NCBI GenBank assembly: GCA_023426365.1
Contig: JAFAAW010000097.1
Location: 1-52,322 of the forward strand
Source of the DNA: Pseudomonadota bacterium
GTDB taxonomy: Bacteria; Pseudomonadota; Alphaproteobacteria; Rhodospirillales; Magnetospirillaceae
DNA: 52,322 nucleotides
Direction: 5' to 3'
Below the pieces are notes generated by a model that saw only the letters and a program-made list of their open reading frames with translations, made no database searches and was not told the DNA's origin. Positions 34,475 through 42,724 of the stretch are shown piece after piece. Within the stretch, counting starts at the first letter, position 1. Every line of letters begins with the position of its first letter. The position numbers were made by a program, and so were the translations under genes.

Positions 34475-34984
34475 ATGGCGGACCCGCGCATCGTGGTTGT
34501 CGAGGACGACATCACCCGGCTGTCGGTGGACGCCATCGTCAACGCCGCCAATTCGTCCTTGCTGGGCGGCGGCGGCGTGGACGGCGCCATCCGTCGCGCC
34601 GCCGGCCCCGCCCTGCTGGCCGAATGCCGCCGCCTGGGCGGCTGCCTGCCCGGCGAGGCGAAGGTGACTGCCGGCCATGGCCTGCCGGCCCGGTGGATCA
34701 TCCACACGGTCGGGCCGGTCTGGACCGGTGCGGCGCATGACGACGCGCTGCTGGCGGCCTGCTATCGCAATTGCTTGGCCCTGGCCCGCCCCCTACCCGC
34801 GCGCACCATCGCCTTTCCCGCCATTTCCACCGGCGCCTACCGCTTCCCCAAGGACCGGGCCGCCCGCATCGCCGTCGCCACCTTGGCCGAAATCCTTGCC
34901 GGCGACGATTTCTTCACCCAGGTGGTGTTGTGCTGTTTCGGCGCCGACAGCGCCGATCTGCATCGCGCCGCGCTGGAGGCTTGA
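34475..34984 (+). CDS. macro domain protein (YmdB-like, O-acetyl-ADP-ribose deacetylase type)
   Basis: A 169-residue single macro domain. Seen: VDAIVNAANSSLLGGGGVDGAIRRAAG (ADP-ribose site with the Asn and Asp of the hydrolase class) and IAFPAISTGAYRFPKDRAARIA (the loop holding the diphosphate). Related enzymes remove acetyl from O-acetyl-ADP-ribose or ADP-ribose from proteins. GGAGG upstream supports ATG 34475. Last gene of the plus-strand series from radA. Biological target unknown. Confidence 0.9.
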   Translation: MADPRIVVVEDDITRLSVDAIVNAANSSLLGGGGVDGAIRRAAGPALLAECRRLGGCLPGEAKVTAGHGLPARWIIHTVGPVWTGAAHDDALLAACYRNCLALARPLPARTIAFPAISTGAYRFPKDRAARIAVATLAEILAGDDFFTQVVLCCFGADSADLHRAALEA

Positions 34985-35153
34985 ACCGGCGAGCGCCCGG
35001 CGAACGGCAAACATAAAACGAGACCCGCGTGCGTCATGTGTGACGCTCGATGCGTCTGGAGTATCCGTGTTGATCAAGCGGCCTTTGGCCGCCGGGAGCG
35101 CCGCCAGGACACGCGCCGGCGCGCTTGTTCCCACGCGGGACGGGCGATCAGCA

Positions 35154-35987
35154 TCACCTGCCCTCGGCCCGCGCCCGGATGGCGGCGTCCAGCGGCTGGC
35201 TCAGGCTGCCGGGACGGCCGTCGGCGGCGCCCAGGCGGATAGCGGCGGCCTTGAAGGCGGCCACCCCCACCGCCACCCCCAGGTCGGCGCGGTCGATCAG
35301 AACCGCGACGTTGAGGGCGGCCAGCGTGGGCCGCCCGCCCTGCCACACCAGGACGGGACCGCCCGAATCGCCCTGGACGGCGTCGCAATCGGTGATCAGC
35401 ACGCCGCCGCGCCGCTCCATCACCGCGCAGCCCATATGGGCCATGGGCACATGGGCCTTGTCCTTGCCATAGCCGGCGGCGGTGACGGATTGGCCCGGCT
35501 GGGGATCGCCCCCGATCGCCACCCAGCCCACCGCCTCGCCCAGCGGCTCCACCAGTTCCAGCAGCGCCCAATCGTCGGCGCGGCCGGCCAGCCCGGCGCC
35601 GGCATTGTTGGTCGCCAGGTTCCAGCCCGGCGCCGGATGCATGCGCGCCACCTTGGACGCCCTCAGATATTGGCCGCGATCATAGCCGGCGACAAAGGTC
35701 AGGCTGGTGACGGGGATGGGGGCGCGGGTGCGGGGATTCCACAGGCAATGGGCGGCGGTCGCCAGCAACCGCGGCCCCACCAACACGCCGCTGCAATGCC
35801 CGCCCAAACCGTTGTTGAGCCGGCCCATGGCGCTCCACGGATATTGCGCGGCCTCGACCGCCAGCCGGTCGTCGCCGCCCTTGATGCCGCGCAATTCGCG
35901 CGACAGCCGCTGGCTGGGATCGGCCGCCCCGGCGACGGCGGCGGAACACGCCAGGGCCAGCACGGCCAGGACAAGGGGGCGGATCAC
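35154..35987 (-). CDS. secreted trypsin-like serine protease (S1 family)
   Basis: A 277-residue exported protein. Residues 1-21 form a signal peptide (AVAGA-A). The catalytic triad is complete: His80 (TAAHCL), Asp139 (ADDWALLEL) and Ser208 (GDSGGP); Cys65/Cys81 and Cys187/Cys201 could form two disulfides. It should therefore be an active periplasmic or secreted protease. It starts with GTG 35987, overlapping the stop of the upstream ELM1-family gene (GTGA), so the two are translationally coupled. Neither substrate nor regulator is evident. Confidence 0.88.
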   Translation of the reverse strand: MIRPLVLAVLALACSAAVAGAADPSQRLSRELRGIKGGDDRLAVEAAQYPWSAMGRLNNGLGGHCSGVLVGPRLLATAAHCLWNPRTRAPIPVTSLTFVAGYDRGQYLRASKVARMHPAPGWNLATNNAGAGLAGRADDWALLELVEPLGEAVGWVAIGGDPQPGQSVTAAGYGKDKAHVPMAHMGCAVMERRGGVLITDCDAVQGDSGGPVLVWQGGRPTLAALNVAVLIDRADLGVAVGVAAFKAAAIRLGAADGRPGSLSQPLDAAIRARAEGR

Positions 35988-36958
35988 AGGCCGCGCCCGG
36001 TGATGGCCGCCGCGATGTCGGCGGCCGCGTTCAGCGGCGGATGCTCCCATGTCTCCAGGCGGGTGCCTTCGGCCAGCGGCCGGGCCAGCCCGCGCCCGTA
36101 AAGCTCGGCATGCAGGCGCGCGTGCTTGGGCGCCACGAAGCCGTCGGGGGCGAAGATGTAGACCGGCGCCAGGCTGGCGCAGGCCTCGCACGCCATGGAC
36201 ACGGAATCGCCGGTCACCACCAGGGCGTCGGCCAGGGCCAGGAAGCCGAAATAGGGGTTGTCGCCGCCCGCCGCCCACGAATGCACCAGACGGGGCTCGG
36301 GCAGCGCCGACAGCAGGGCGGCCTCGGCCTCGGCGCCGGTGCGGCGGCTGGTGGTGACCAGCACCGAGCCGCCGGCCGCACGGGCCAGCGCCGCCGCCCG
36401 CTCGCCCAAGGCGCGCGCCATGGCGGCAGTGAAGGGCCGGTTCTTGGTGCTGCCGCCGACAATCAGGCCGATCCACGGGCGCGGCAGATGGGCGAAACGA
36501 TCGCGCCACTGCTCGGCCGCCGCCGCCAGCTTGTCGCCGTTCACCCGGTGCGGGGCGCCGGTGATGTGCAGCACGTTGCCGCCGTCCATCCCCTTGCCGT
36601 CATGGGCCGGCACCGCGATCAGGTCGAAATCGGGGCGACCGCCCGGCCCGGGGTCCATGATCTGCACCAGACGGGCGCCGCAGCGCCGCTTGATCCAGCG
36701 CGCCACCGGCGCGGTGCGGCGGCCGGCGGCGATGACCAGCCTGGGCCAGGGCGGGCACAGCGCCGCCCGGCTGTCGCCCACCACCCCCATCAGCGATGCG
36801 CCGCGCAGCAGGTTGGGCAGGCGGGCCAGCCGGCCGTAGCGGATGGTTTTCACCGCGAACGGGCGGCCCAGCGCCTCGGCCACGCCCAGGCATTGACCCA
36901 CATTGCCGGCACGGTCGTCGGCCAACACCCAAACCTCGGGGGCATCCTCATTGCGCAT
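35984..36958 (-). CDS. ELM1/GtrOC1-family protein
   Basis: A 324-residue protein of the bacterial family related to plant mitochondrial fission protein ELM1. Typical are VWVLADDRAGNVGQCLGVAEALG at the start, the central GLIVGGSTKNRPFT and TTSRRTG, and ALVVTGDSVSMACEACASLAPVYIF near the end, which gives it a glycosyltransferase-B-like look. The bacterial role is not known. ATG 36958 is preferred because GATGGG lies 7 bases upstream; ATG 36970 is also in frame. It overlaps the protease gene by 4 bases. Confidence 0.82.
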   Translation of the reverse strand: MRNEDAPEVWVLADDRAGNVGQCLGVAEALGRPFAVKTIRYGRLARLPNLLRGASLMGVVGDSRAALCPPWPRLVIAAGRRTAPVARWIKRRCGARLVQIMDPGPGGRPDFDLIAVPAHDGKGMDGGNVLHITGAPHRVNGDKLAAAAEQWRDRFAHLPRPWIGLIVGGSTKNRPFTAAMARALGERAAALARAAGGSVLVTTSRRTGAEAEAALLSALPEPRLVHSWAAGGDNPYFGFLALADALVVTGDSVSMACEACASLAPVYIFAPDGFVAPKHARLHAELYGRGLARPLAEGTRLETWEHPPLNAAADIAAAITGRGL

Positions 36959-37103
36959 CCAAGCACCCATCCCTACATGCTGGCGGCAGGGTCGGCCAAA
37001 GCGGTCAACTTTGCAACCCGGACCCGCAAGGTTTGGCCAACCGGCGCCAGCGGGGCGGCGCTAGAATAATTGACCATCGGTTCTCCAGCACGGGAGGTCA
37101 GCC

Positions 37104-37352
37104 ATGTTGTCCTCGACTGCGCTCAATCGCCAGACCGTCGAAGAGATCATGGGCCGGCTCGACGATCTGAAGCTGGCCGAAATCCTGGAAACCGGCGCCT
37201 CCACCGCCGAATTGCTGGAAGCCAAGCGGTGGACGGCCGGCGACAAGCGGACGGTTCCCGATTCCCTGCCGATCCGCCTCGCCGTGGTGGACCGGCTGTG
37301 CGACATCATCCGCACGGACGAGCCGGACTGGTACGACGGCGACAGGGGCTGA
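37104..37352 (+). CDS. small conserved-looking protein of unknown function
   Basis: An 82-residue acidic soluble protein, mostly helical: an N-terminal helix (NRQTVEEIMGRLDDLKLAEILETG), a second (STAELLEAKRW) and a third (LPIRLAVVDRLCDIIRTDE). GGGAGG 6 bases before ATG 37104 strongly supports translation. I recognise no family. It lies alone between the divergent ELM1 gene and the convergent crotonase gene. The stop codon sits in the loop of a small hairpin (CAGGGGC 37343-37349, GCCCCTG 37354-37360). Confidence 0.65.
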   Translation: MLSSTALNRQTVEEIMGRLDDLKLAEILETGASTAELLEAKRWTAGDKRTVPDSLPIRLAVVDRLCDIIRTDEPDWYDGDRG

Positions 37353-37373
37353 CGCCCCTGCCCGACCGCGCGG

Positions 37374-38156
37374 CTATTCGCCGGTGAAATTGGGCCGGCG
37401 CTTGGCCCGAAAGGCGGCCACGCCCTCGGCGTAATCCTTGGTGTCGAGGAAGGCATAGCACTCGTCCAGCTCGGCCGCGCTGATGGGCGACGGGTCGGTG
37501 GACAGGCGGCGGATGAACTGCTTGTGCCAGCGATTGGCCAGCGGCGCGCCCTGGGCGATGCGCTTGACGGTGGCGGCCACCTCCTCTTCCAGGCGCTCGT
37601 CCTCGACCACGCGGGTCAAGAGGCCCTTGGCATAGGCTTCGTCGGCATCCAGGATGCGCCCTTCCAGCAGGATTTCCGACGCGACCCCCGGGCCGGCGAT
37701 GCGGGCGATGGCCGCCAGTTCGGGATAGGCCATCACCACCGAGATCTTGTTGATGGGCGCGCCGAACCGGCCCGACTTGCCCGAGATGCGCAGGTCGCAG
37801 CAGCAGGCCAGTTCCAGACCGCCACCGACGCACGGGCCGTGAATCATGGCGACCACCGGGGCCGGGCATTCGGTCAGCGCCTTGAGCGCGCGGCGCAGGA
37901 TAAGGTCGTATTCGCGCGCCTGGGCCGGGGTGGCGCGCACGGTATCGAATTCGTCGATGTCGGCGCCGGGGGCGAAGGCCTTGGTGCCGGCGCCGCGCAG
38001 GACCACCGCGCGCACCGACGCATCGGCGGCCAACCCCTCGAACGCCTCGGCCAGACCCTGCCACATGGGCAGGTTCAGCGCGTTCATGCGCTCGGGCCGG
38101 TTCAGCACCACGGTGGCCACGGGACCGTCCTTCACCACCTGGATCAACTCAGACAT
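37374..38156 (-). CDS. enoyl-CoA hydratase/isomerase (crotonase) family protein
   Basis: A 260-residue crotonase-fold protein. The oxyanion-hole segments (KAFAPGADIDEF and HGPCVGGGLELACCCDLRI) are present and Glu115 occupies the first catalytic position, but the second catalytic Glu of true hydratases, 20 residues later, is Ile135 (FGAPINKI). It may thus be an isomerase, a hydrolase or another crotonase reaction rather than a classical hydratase. AAAGGGAG precedes the start. It is divergent from pyrE; no metabolic partner is next to it. Confidence 0.88.
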   Translation of the reverse strand: MSELIQVVKDGPVATVVLNRPERMNALNLPMWQGLAEAFEGLAADASVRAVVLRGAGTKAFAPGADIDEFDTVRATPAQAREYDLILRRALKALTECPAPVVAMIHGPCVGGGLELACCCDLRISGKSGRFGAPINKISVVMAYPELAAIARIAGPGVASEILLEGRILDADEAYAKGLLTRVVEDERLEEEVAATVKRIAQGAPLANRWHKQFIRRLSTDPSPISAAELDECYAFLDTKDYAEGVAAFRAKRRPNFTGE

Positions 38157-38180
38157 GCCAGCTCCCTTTGTTTTGCCTGC

Positions 38181-38209
38181 TTGCAGGAATCGGCGATTGT
38201 GCCTATAGA
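38181..38209 (+). promoter_or_regulatory. promoter of pyrE
   Basis: -35 TTGCAG (38181-38186), 17-base spacer, -10 TATAGA (38204-38209). The predicted start is near 38216, 40 bases before the pyrE ATG. No attenuator hairpin is seen in that short leader. Confidence 0.6.
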
Positions 38210-38256
38210 GCCATCAGCCGGCAAGGCGACACGACCCATGGCATAGGTGACTCCTC

Positions 38257-38946
38257 ATGCAAACCGCTTCCCGCACCCCCGAGCAGAAGCAGGCGGCCCT
38301 GACCACCGCCCGCATCCTGCTGGAGATCAAGGCCGTCAATTTCCGTCCCGAGGAGCCCTATACCCTGACCTCGGGTTGGGCCAGCCCGGTCTATGTGGAT
38401 TGCCGCAAGGTGATCAGCTTCCCGCGCGCCCGCCAGAAGATCAGCGAGCTGGCCAGCGAGGCCATCCTGCGCGAGGTCGGCTATGAATCCATCGACGCGG
38501 TGGCGGGCGGCGAGACCGCCGGCATCCCCTATGCCGCGTGGATTTCCGATCGCCTGAGCCTGCCCATGCTGTACGTGCGCAAGAAGCCCAAGGGCTTCGG
38601 CCGCAACGCCCAGATCGAAGGCGATTTCAAGCCCGGCTCGCGCGTGGTCCTGGTCGAGGATTTGGCGTCCGACGGCGCCTCCAAGGTGAATTTCGTCAAC
38701 GCGCTGCGTGACGCCGGCGCCGAGTGCAACAATTCCTTCGTGGTGTTCTTCTATGGCGTGTTCCCGGGCGCGCTGAAGCACCTGAACGAGATCGGCGTGC
38801 ATCTGGGCTATCTGTGCAATTGGTGGGACGTGCTGGAAGTGGCCGAGCAGGACAACCTGTTCGACAAGCGCACCATCGACGACGTGCGCAACTTCCTGCA
38901 CGATCCGGTGCAGTGGTCCAAGCTGCACGGCGGCCGCGCCGAATGA
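38257..38946 (+). CDS. pyrE: orotate phosphoribosyltransferase
   Basis: A 229-residue enzyme of pyrimidine synthesis that makes OMP from orotate and PRPP. Visible: YTLTSGWASPVYVDCRK (orotate/PRPP loop), GGETAGIPYA, LYVRKKPKGFGRNAQIEG (catalytic flexible loop with Lys) and the PRPP motif VVLVEDLASDGASK. It has the long form with a ~30-residue C-terminal extension (WSKLHGG), which I associate with alphaproteobacteria. It is monocistronic: own promoter upstream and terminator downstream. Confidence 0.95.
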   Translation: MQTASRTPEQKQAALTTARILLEIKAVNFRPEEPYTLTSGWASPVYVDCRKVISFPRARQKISELASEAILREVGYESIDAVAGGETAGIPYAAWISDRLSLPMLYVRKKPKGFGRNAQIEGDFKPGSRVVLVEDLASDGASKVNFVNALRDAGAECNNSFVVFFYGVFPGALKHLNEIGVHLGYLCNWWDVLEVAEQDNLFDKRTIDDVRNFLHDPVQWSKLHGGRAE

Positions 38947-38952
38947 ACGACG

Positions 38953-38985
38953 ACGGGCGGAGGGGCAACCTTCCGCCCGTTTCTC
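38953..38985 (+). terminator. intrinsic terminator after pyrE
   Basis: Perfect 9-base arms ACGGGCGGA (38953-38961) and TCCGCCCGT (38972-38980), then TTCTC. It starts 7 bases after the stop codon. Confidence 0.75.
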
Positions 38986-39049
38986 ATTGAAGCAGCGCCA
39001 TTTGCATCAAGCCCCGCACCGGACGGCGCCCCTCCACCGTGATCCAGCC

Positions 39050-40420
39050 ATGACCGAACATCGCGAACACACGCTCAGCCGCGGGCTGAAGAACAGGCAC
39101 ATCCAACTGATCGCGCTGGGCGGCGCCATCGGCACCGGCCTGTTTCTCGGCGTCGCACAGACCATTAGGCTGGCCGGCCCCTCCGTGCTGCTGGGCTATG
39201 CCGTGGCCGGCATCATCGCCTTCCTGATCATGCGCCAATTGGGCGAGATGGTGGTGGAGGAGCCGGTCGCCGGTTCGTTCAGCCATTTCGCCAACGTCCA
39301 TTGGGGCGCGTTCGCCGGCTTCCTGTCGGGGTGGAACTATTGGGTGCTGTACGTGCTGGTCAGCATGGCCGAGCTGACGGCGGTGGGCATCTATGTGCAG
39401 TACTGGTGGCCCGACATCCCCACCTGGGCGTCGGCGCTGGTGTTCTTCGTCCTGCTCAACGCCATCAACCTGCTGCACGTCAAGCTGTTCGGCGAGCTGG
39501 AATTCTGGCTGTCCATCGTCAAGATCGCCGCCATCGTCAGCATGATCGCCTTCGGCCTGTGGTTGCTGCTGGGCGGCACCGGCGGGCCGCAGGTGTCGGT
39601 CACCAACCTGTGGGCGCTGGGCGGCTTCTTCCCCAACGGGGTGGGCGGGCTGATCATGGCCATGGCCGCCATCATGTTCTCGTTCGGCGGGCTTGAGCTG
39701 GTGGGCATCACGGCGGCCGAGGCCGACAATCCCGGCAAGACCATCCCCAAGGCCACCAATCAGGTCATCTACCGCATCCTGATCTTCTATGTGGGCGCGC
39801 TCGCGGTGCTGCTGTCGCTGTATCCGTGGACCGAGGTGCAGCAGGGCGGCAGCCCCTTCGTGATGATCTTCCGGTCGCTGGACAACGGCCTTGTCGCCAA
39901 CGCGCTCAATGTGATCGTGCTGACCGCCGCGCTGTCGGTATGCAACAGCGGCGTCTATTGCAACAGCCGCATGCTGCTGGGCCTGGCCACGCAAGGCGAC
40001 GCGCCGCGCGCGCTGACGCGCGTCAACGGCCGCGGCGTGCCGGTGGCCGGCCTGGCGGTGTCCGCCGCGGCGACGGCGGTCTGCGTGGTGGTCAATTACG
40101 TCATGCCCGGCGAGGCGTTCGAGCTGCTGATGATGCTGGTGGTCGCCGCGCTGGTCATCAACTGGGGCATGATCAGCCTGACCCACCTGAAGTTCCGCAG
40201 CCGCATGGATGCCCAGGGCCGCCGGACCGCCTTCCGCAGCCCGCTCTATCCCTTCGCCAACTACCTTTGCCTGGCGTTCATGGCCGGCATTCTGGTGATC
40301 ATGTACCTGACCCCCGGCATGTCCCTGGCGGTCCTGGTCGCCCCGGTGTGGATCGCGCTGCTGGCGGGCGTCTACTGGCTGCGCCAGCGGATGATCGGGG
40401 CGCAGGAAGCAACCCCCTAA
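39050..40420 (+). CDS. amino-acid permease (APC superfamily, AAT family)
   Basis: A 456-residue inner-membrane transporter with twelve spans. The family hallmark LKNRHIQLIALGGAIGTGLFLG opens the protein and GGAIGTGLF forms the unwound first helix that binds the substrate amino group; EMVVEEPVAGSFSHFA and FSFGGLELVGITAAEADNPGKTIPKA are also typical. It resembles the AroP/PheP/GabP/ProY group; the exact amino acid cannot be told. ATG 39050 gives the family-length N-terminus. Alone between the pyrE terminator and a convergent gene. Confidence 0.9.
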   Translation: MTEHREHTLSRGLKNRHIQLIALGGAIGTGLFLGVAQTIRLAGPSVLLGYAVAGIIAFLIMRQLGEMVVEEPVAGSFSHFANVHWGAFAGFLSGWNYWVLYVLVSMAELTAVGIYVQYWWPDIPTWASALVFFVLLNAINLLHVKLFGELEFWLSIVKIAAIVSMIAFGLWLLLGGTGGPQVSVTNLWALGGFFPNGVGGLIMAMAAIMFSFGGLELVGITAAEADNPGKTIPKATNQVIYRILIFYVGALAVLLSLYPWTEVQQGGSPFVMIFRSLDNGLVANALNVIVLTAALSVCNSGVYCNSRMLLGLATQGDAPRALTRVNGRGVPVAGLAVSAAATAVCVVVNYVMPGEAFELLMMLVVAALVINWGMISLTHLKFRSRMDAQGRRTAFRSPLYPFANYLCLAFMAGILVIMYLTPGMSLAVLVAPVWIALLAGVYWLRQRMIGAQEATP

Positions 40421-40444
40421 GGGGTGCCGCCCGAACGCCCCCCC

Positions 40445-41221
40445 CTACACCTCGCAGGCGGCCAGATGCACCAGGAACTGGCCGATCAGGTGATGGGGAT
40501 CGGTGCCGAATTCCGCGCGGAAGCGGGCCTCGTCGGCCTTGTCCATGTCGGTCAGCGGCGAGAACAGCGCCTGGAAGAAGGCGCAGAAATGGTGATTGCC
40601 GAACACGCGCGGCTCGTCATGGCCGGGGGCGTGTTCGCGCACCACGAAGGCGCTCTGGCCCAGGCTGACGGTGCTGGGCGTGTACTGCATCAGTTTCATG
40701 AACCAGTCCTTGCGCACGTCCCAGCGCTTGAACGAGTTGGCGATGCGCACCAGCGTGTGCCACAGCACGATCTTGGCGTCGGGGTCGTCGTAGAAGACAT
40801 CCCAACTGAACTCGTCGCCCAGGCGCTCGCGCAGTTCGCGCACCCGCTCCATGCAGCGCTCGCCATAGGTTTCGGCCTCGTCGCCCAGCACCAGATGGAA
40901 GAACGAGAACACGTTGGGCAGGATGTCGCGGTCCAGGATGTCCTTGTGGAACAGCTCGGTCAGCGGATGGACCATCAGCCGGCCAAAGGCGTTCTGCCGC
41001 CGTTGTTCCAGCTTCTCCTCGTCCACCACCTCCATCAGCTCGCGATAGGCGCGGCGATAGAATTCGTCGAACTGGCCGGAAATCTTCAGCCCCTCCACGA
41101 TGTCGTGCAGGGTGTCCCTGCTCAGCGGCTTGCCTGAATAGGCGGTCTCCGCCGCCTGCAGCAGGGCATCGAGGACGTGATTGGTCGTCCTGCGCAACAG
41201 TTTCGGCCCACGCGAACCCAT
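40445..41221 (-). CDS. uncharacterised protein
   Basis: A 258-residue soluble, helix-rich protein. GGGGAGGG 5-6 bases upstream fixes ATG 41221, although the frame is open further upstream. The sequence has many charged residues and several aromatic and His positions (VIPN-like NVFSFFHLVLGDEAETYGERC, FYDDPDAKIVLWHTLVRIANSFKRWDVRKDWF, FGNHHFCAFFQALFSPLTDMDKADEARFRAEFG). No known motif, signal peptide or membrane span. It lies between the convergent permease and the alpha/beta hydrolase on the same strand. I do not recognise a family. Confidence 0.65.
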   Translation of the reverse strand: MGSRGPKLLRRTTNHVLDALLQAAETAYSGKPLSRDTLHDIVEGLKISGQFDEFYRRAYRELMEVVDEEKLEQRRQNAFGRLMVHPLTELFHKDILDRDILPNVFSFFHLVLGDEAETYGERCMERVRELRERLGDEFSWDVFYDDPDAKIVLWHTLVRIANSFKRWDVRKDWFMKLMQYTPSTVSLGQSAFVVREHAPGHDEPRVFGNHHFCAFFQALFSPLTDMDKADEARFRAEFGTDPHHLIGQFLVHLAACEV

Positions 41222-41350
41222 CGTACCCTCCCCGGGCGGGCCGGCTTTTCCAGCCCCTGAGCCCATGGGTACGATCATAGTCTTATCAGGCGGCACTTCC
41301 AACAGAGCAACCGCGCCCAATACTCGAATTCTTGTTCGATTTACTGACCA

Positions 41351-42046
41351 TTAACCTTGCAGCCAGGCGGCCATCAGCGCCGATACCGCCTGCGGCTGTT
41401 CAAGGGTGGACAGATGGCCGCAATGGGCCACGACCTCAAGGCGGGCGGCGGGGATCAGATCGGCCATTTCCTCGGCCCATTCCGGCGGGGTCACGGCGTC
41501 GTCGGCGCCCACCACCACCAGCGTGGGGCACGGCACGCGCGGCAGGCCGGGGCGCGAATCGGGGCGGTGCATGATGGCGTTCTGCTGGCGGGCGAAGGCG
41601 TCGGGGCCGACCGCCAGGGCCATGGCCTTGGCGACGCCGCCCACCCGCTCCAGCGCCAGATGGTCGGGATGGACCAGATTGGGCAGCATGGTGGGCATGA
41701 TCTTGTCGAAACCGCCCGCTTGGGCGATGGCCACCGCGTCCTTACGCCGCTGGCTCTGTTCGGGGGTGTCGGGGCGCGCGCTGGTGTCAAGCAACGCCAG
41801 CCGCTCCACCCGTTCCGGGGCGCGACGCAGGATTTCCATGGCCACATAGCCGCCCATGGACAGCCCGGCCAGGGCGAACCGCCCGGGCGCCTGGGCCAGC
41901 ACGCGCTCGGCCATGCCCGCCAGGCTGTCGTCCCGGGTCAGGTCGGCGACCCGGATGTCGGCCAGCGGCGCCAGCGCCGCCACCTGATGCTCCCACAGGC
42001 GTTCATCATTCAGCAGACCGGGCAGCAGCAGCAGGCAGCGGCTCAT
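41351..42046 (-). CDS. alpha/beta-fold hydrolase
   Basis: A 231-residue hydrolase. The nucleophile elbow is GLSMGG with Ser63; the acid is probably in VVVGADDAVTPP and the base His in VAHCGHLSTLEQP, so the triad is complete. The oxyanion region LLLPGLLNDERLWEHQ is like that of small esterases and MenH/BioH-type enzymes. No signal peptide; cytosolic. It follows the isochorismatase-like gene by 25 bases on the same strand and may be co-transcribed with it. Substrate unknown. Confidence 0.85.
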   Translation of the reverse strand: MSRCLLLLPGLLNDERLWEHQVAALAPLADIRVADLTRDDSLAGMAERVLAQAPGRFALAGLSMGGYVAMEILRRAPERVERLALLDTSARPDTPEQSQRRKDAVAIAQAGGFDKIMPTMLPNLVHPDHLALERVGGVAKAMALAVGPDAFARQQNAIMHRPDSRPGLPRVPCPTLVVVGADDAVTPPEWAEEMADLIPAARLEVVAHCGHLSTLEQPQAVSALMAAWLQG

Positions 42047-42071
42047 GACGCGTTTCCTTTTTTCCAGACGA

Positions 42072-42614
42072 TTACTTGATCAGGGCGATCAGGTCTTTGA
42101 ACTGGGGGGTGCCGGCCACGTGCAGCCATTCGAACACCACGCTTTCGCTGGCGGCCACGTCGATGCCGTTGGCGGCCATGCGCGCCAGCGCCGAGGCGTG
42201 GTTGGCCGCCACCCGCGACGAACAGGCGTCGCCGGCCACGAACACATCATAGCCCGCCGCCTTGAACCCGAGCGCGGTTTGCAGCACGCAGACATGGGCC
42301 TCGATGCCCGCCACCACGATCTGGTCGCGGCCCGACGCGCGCACGCGCTCGGCGATGGTGGGTTCGGCGGCGCACGAGAAGTGCATTTTCTCCATCACCG
42401 CCCCCGCGGGCGCCAGCTCACGCAGTTCGCCCAACGTGTGGCCCAGGCCTTTCGGGTATTGCTCGGACACGATGACCGGGATGTCCAGCCGCGCCGCCGC
42501 GCGCAGCAGCAGCGCGCAATTGCGGTAGACGGGGCGCGGTTCGGCCATGACCGGGCCAAGATTTTCCTGAACGTCAACCAGCAGGAACAACGAACGAGCG
42601 GCTTCGATCAGCAT
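42072..42614 (-). CDS. isochorismatase-family cysteine hydrolase
   Basis: A 180-residue hydrolase. The Asp-Lys-Cys triad is visible: Asp14 (LFLLVDVQE), Lys76 (VMEKMHFSC) and Cys109 (GIEAHVCVLQTA), with the cis-peptide region before the Cys. Length and pattern are those of YcaC-like members, whose substrates are mostly unknown. GGAGG 6 bases upstream fixes ATG 42614. It is divergent from the rhlE-like gene. Confidence 0.88.
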   Translation of the reverse strand: MLIEAARSLFLLVDVQENLGPVMAEPRPVYRNCALLLRAAARLDIPVIVSEQYPKGLGHTLGELRELAPAGAVMEKMHFSCAAEPTIAERVRASGRDQIVVAGIEAHVCVLQTALGFKAAGYDVFVAGDACSSRVAANHASALARMAANGIDVAASESVVFEWLHVAGTPQFKDLIALIK

Positions 42615-42686
42615 GCGTACCTCCGCGATTTGTCGCCCGAAACCGTAGCCCAGGCAGAGCGCTGCGCCAACTATGGCGTTCCGTCG

Positions 42687-42714
42687 TTGACAGAACGACA
42701 TGAACTTCTATTAT
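42687..42714 (+). promoter_or_regulatory. strong promoter of the RhlE-like helicase gene
   Basis: -35 TTGACA (42687-42692, full consensus), 16-base spacer, -10 TATTAT (42709-42714, five of six). The predicted start near 42721 leaves only about four bases before ATG 42725, so the mRNA would be almost leaderless or translation begins at ATG 42773. Confidence 0.7.
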
Positions 42715-42724
42715 CCCGGCCCAT

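Noticed and set aside
35031..35092. Terminators between the macro-domain gene and the protease gene
   Set aside because: GCGTCA/TGACGC and GCGGCC/GGCCGC hairpins have only 6-bp stems and no T run; too weak to annotate.
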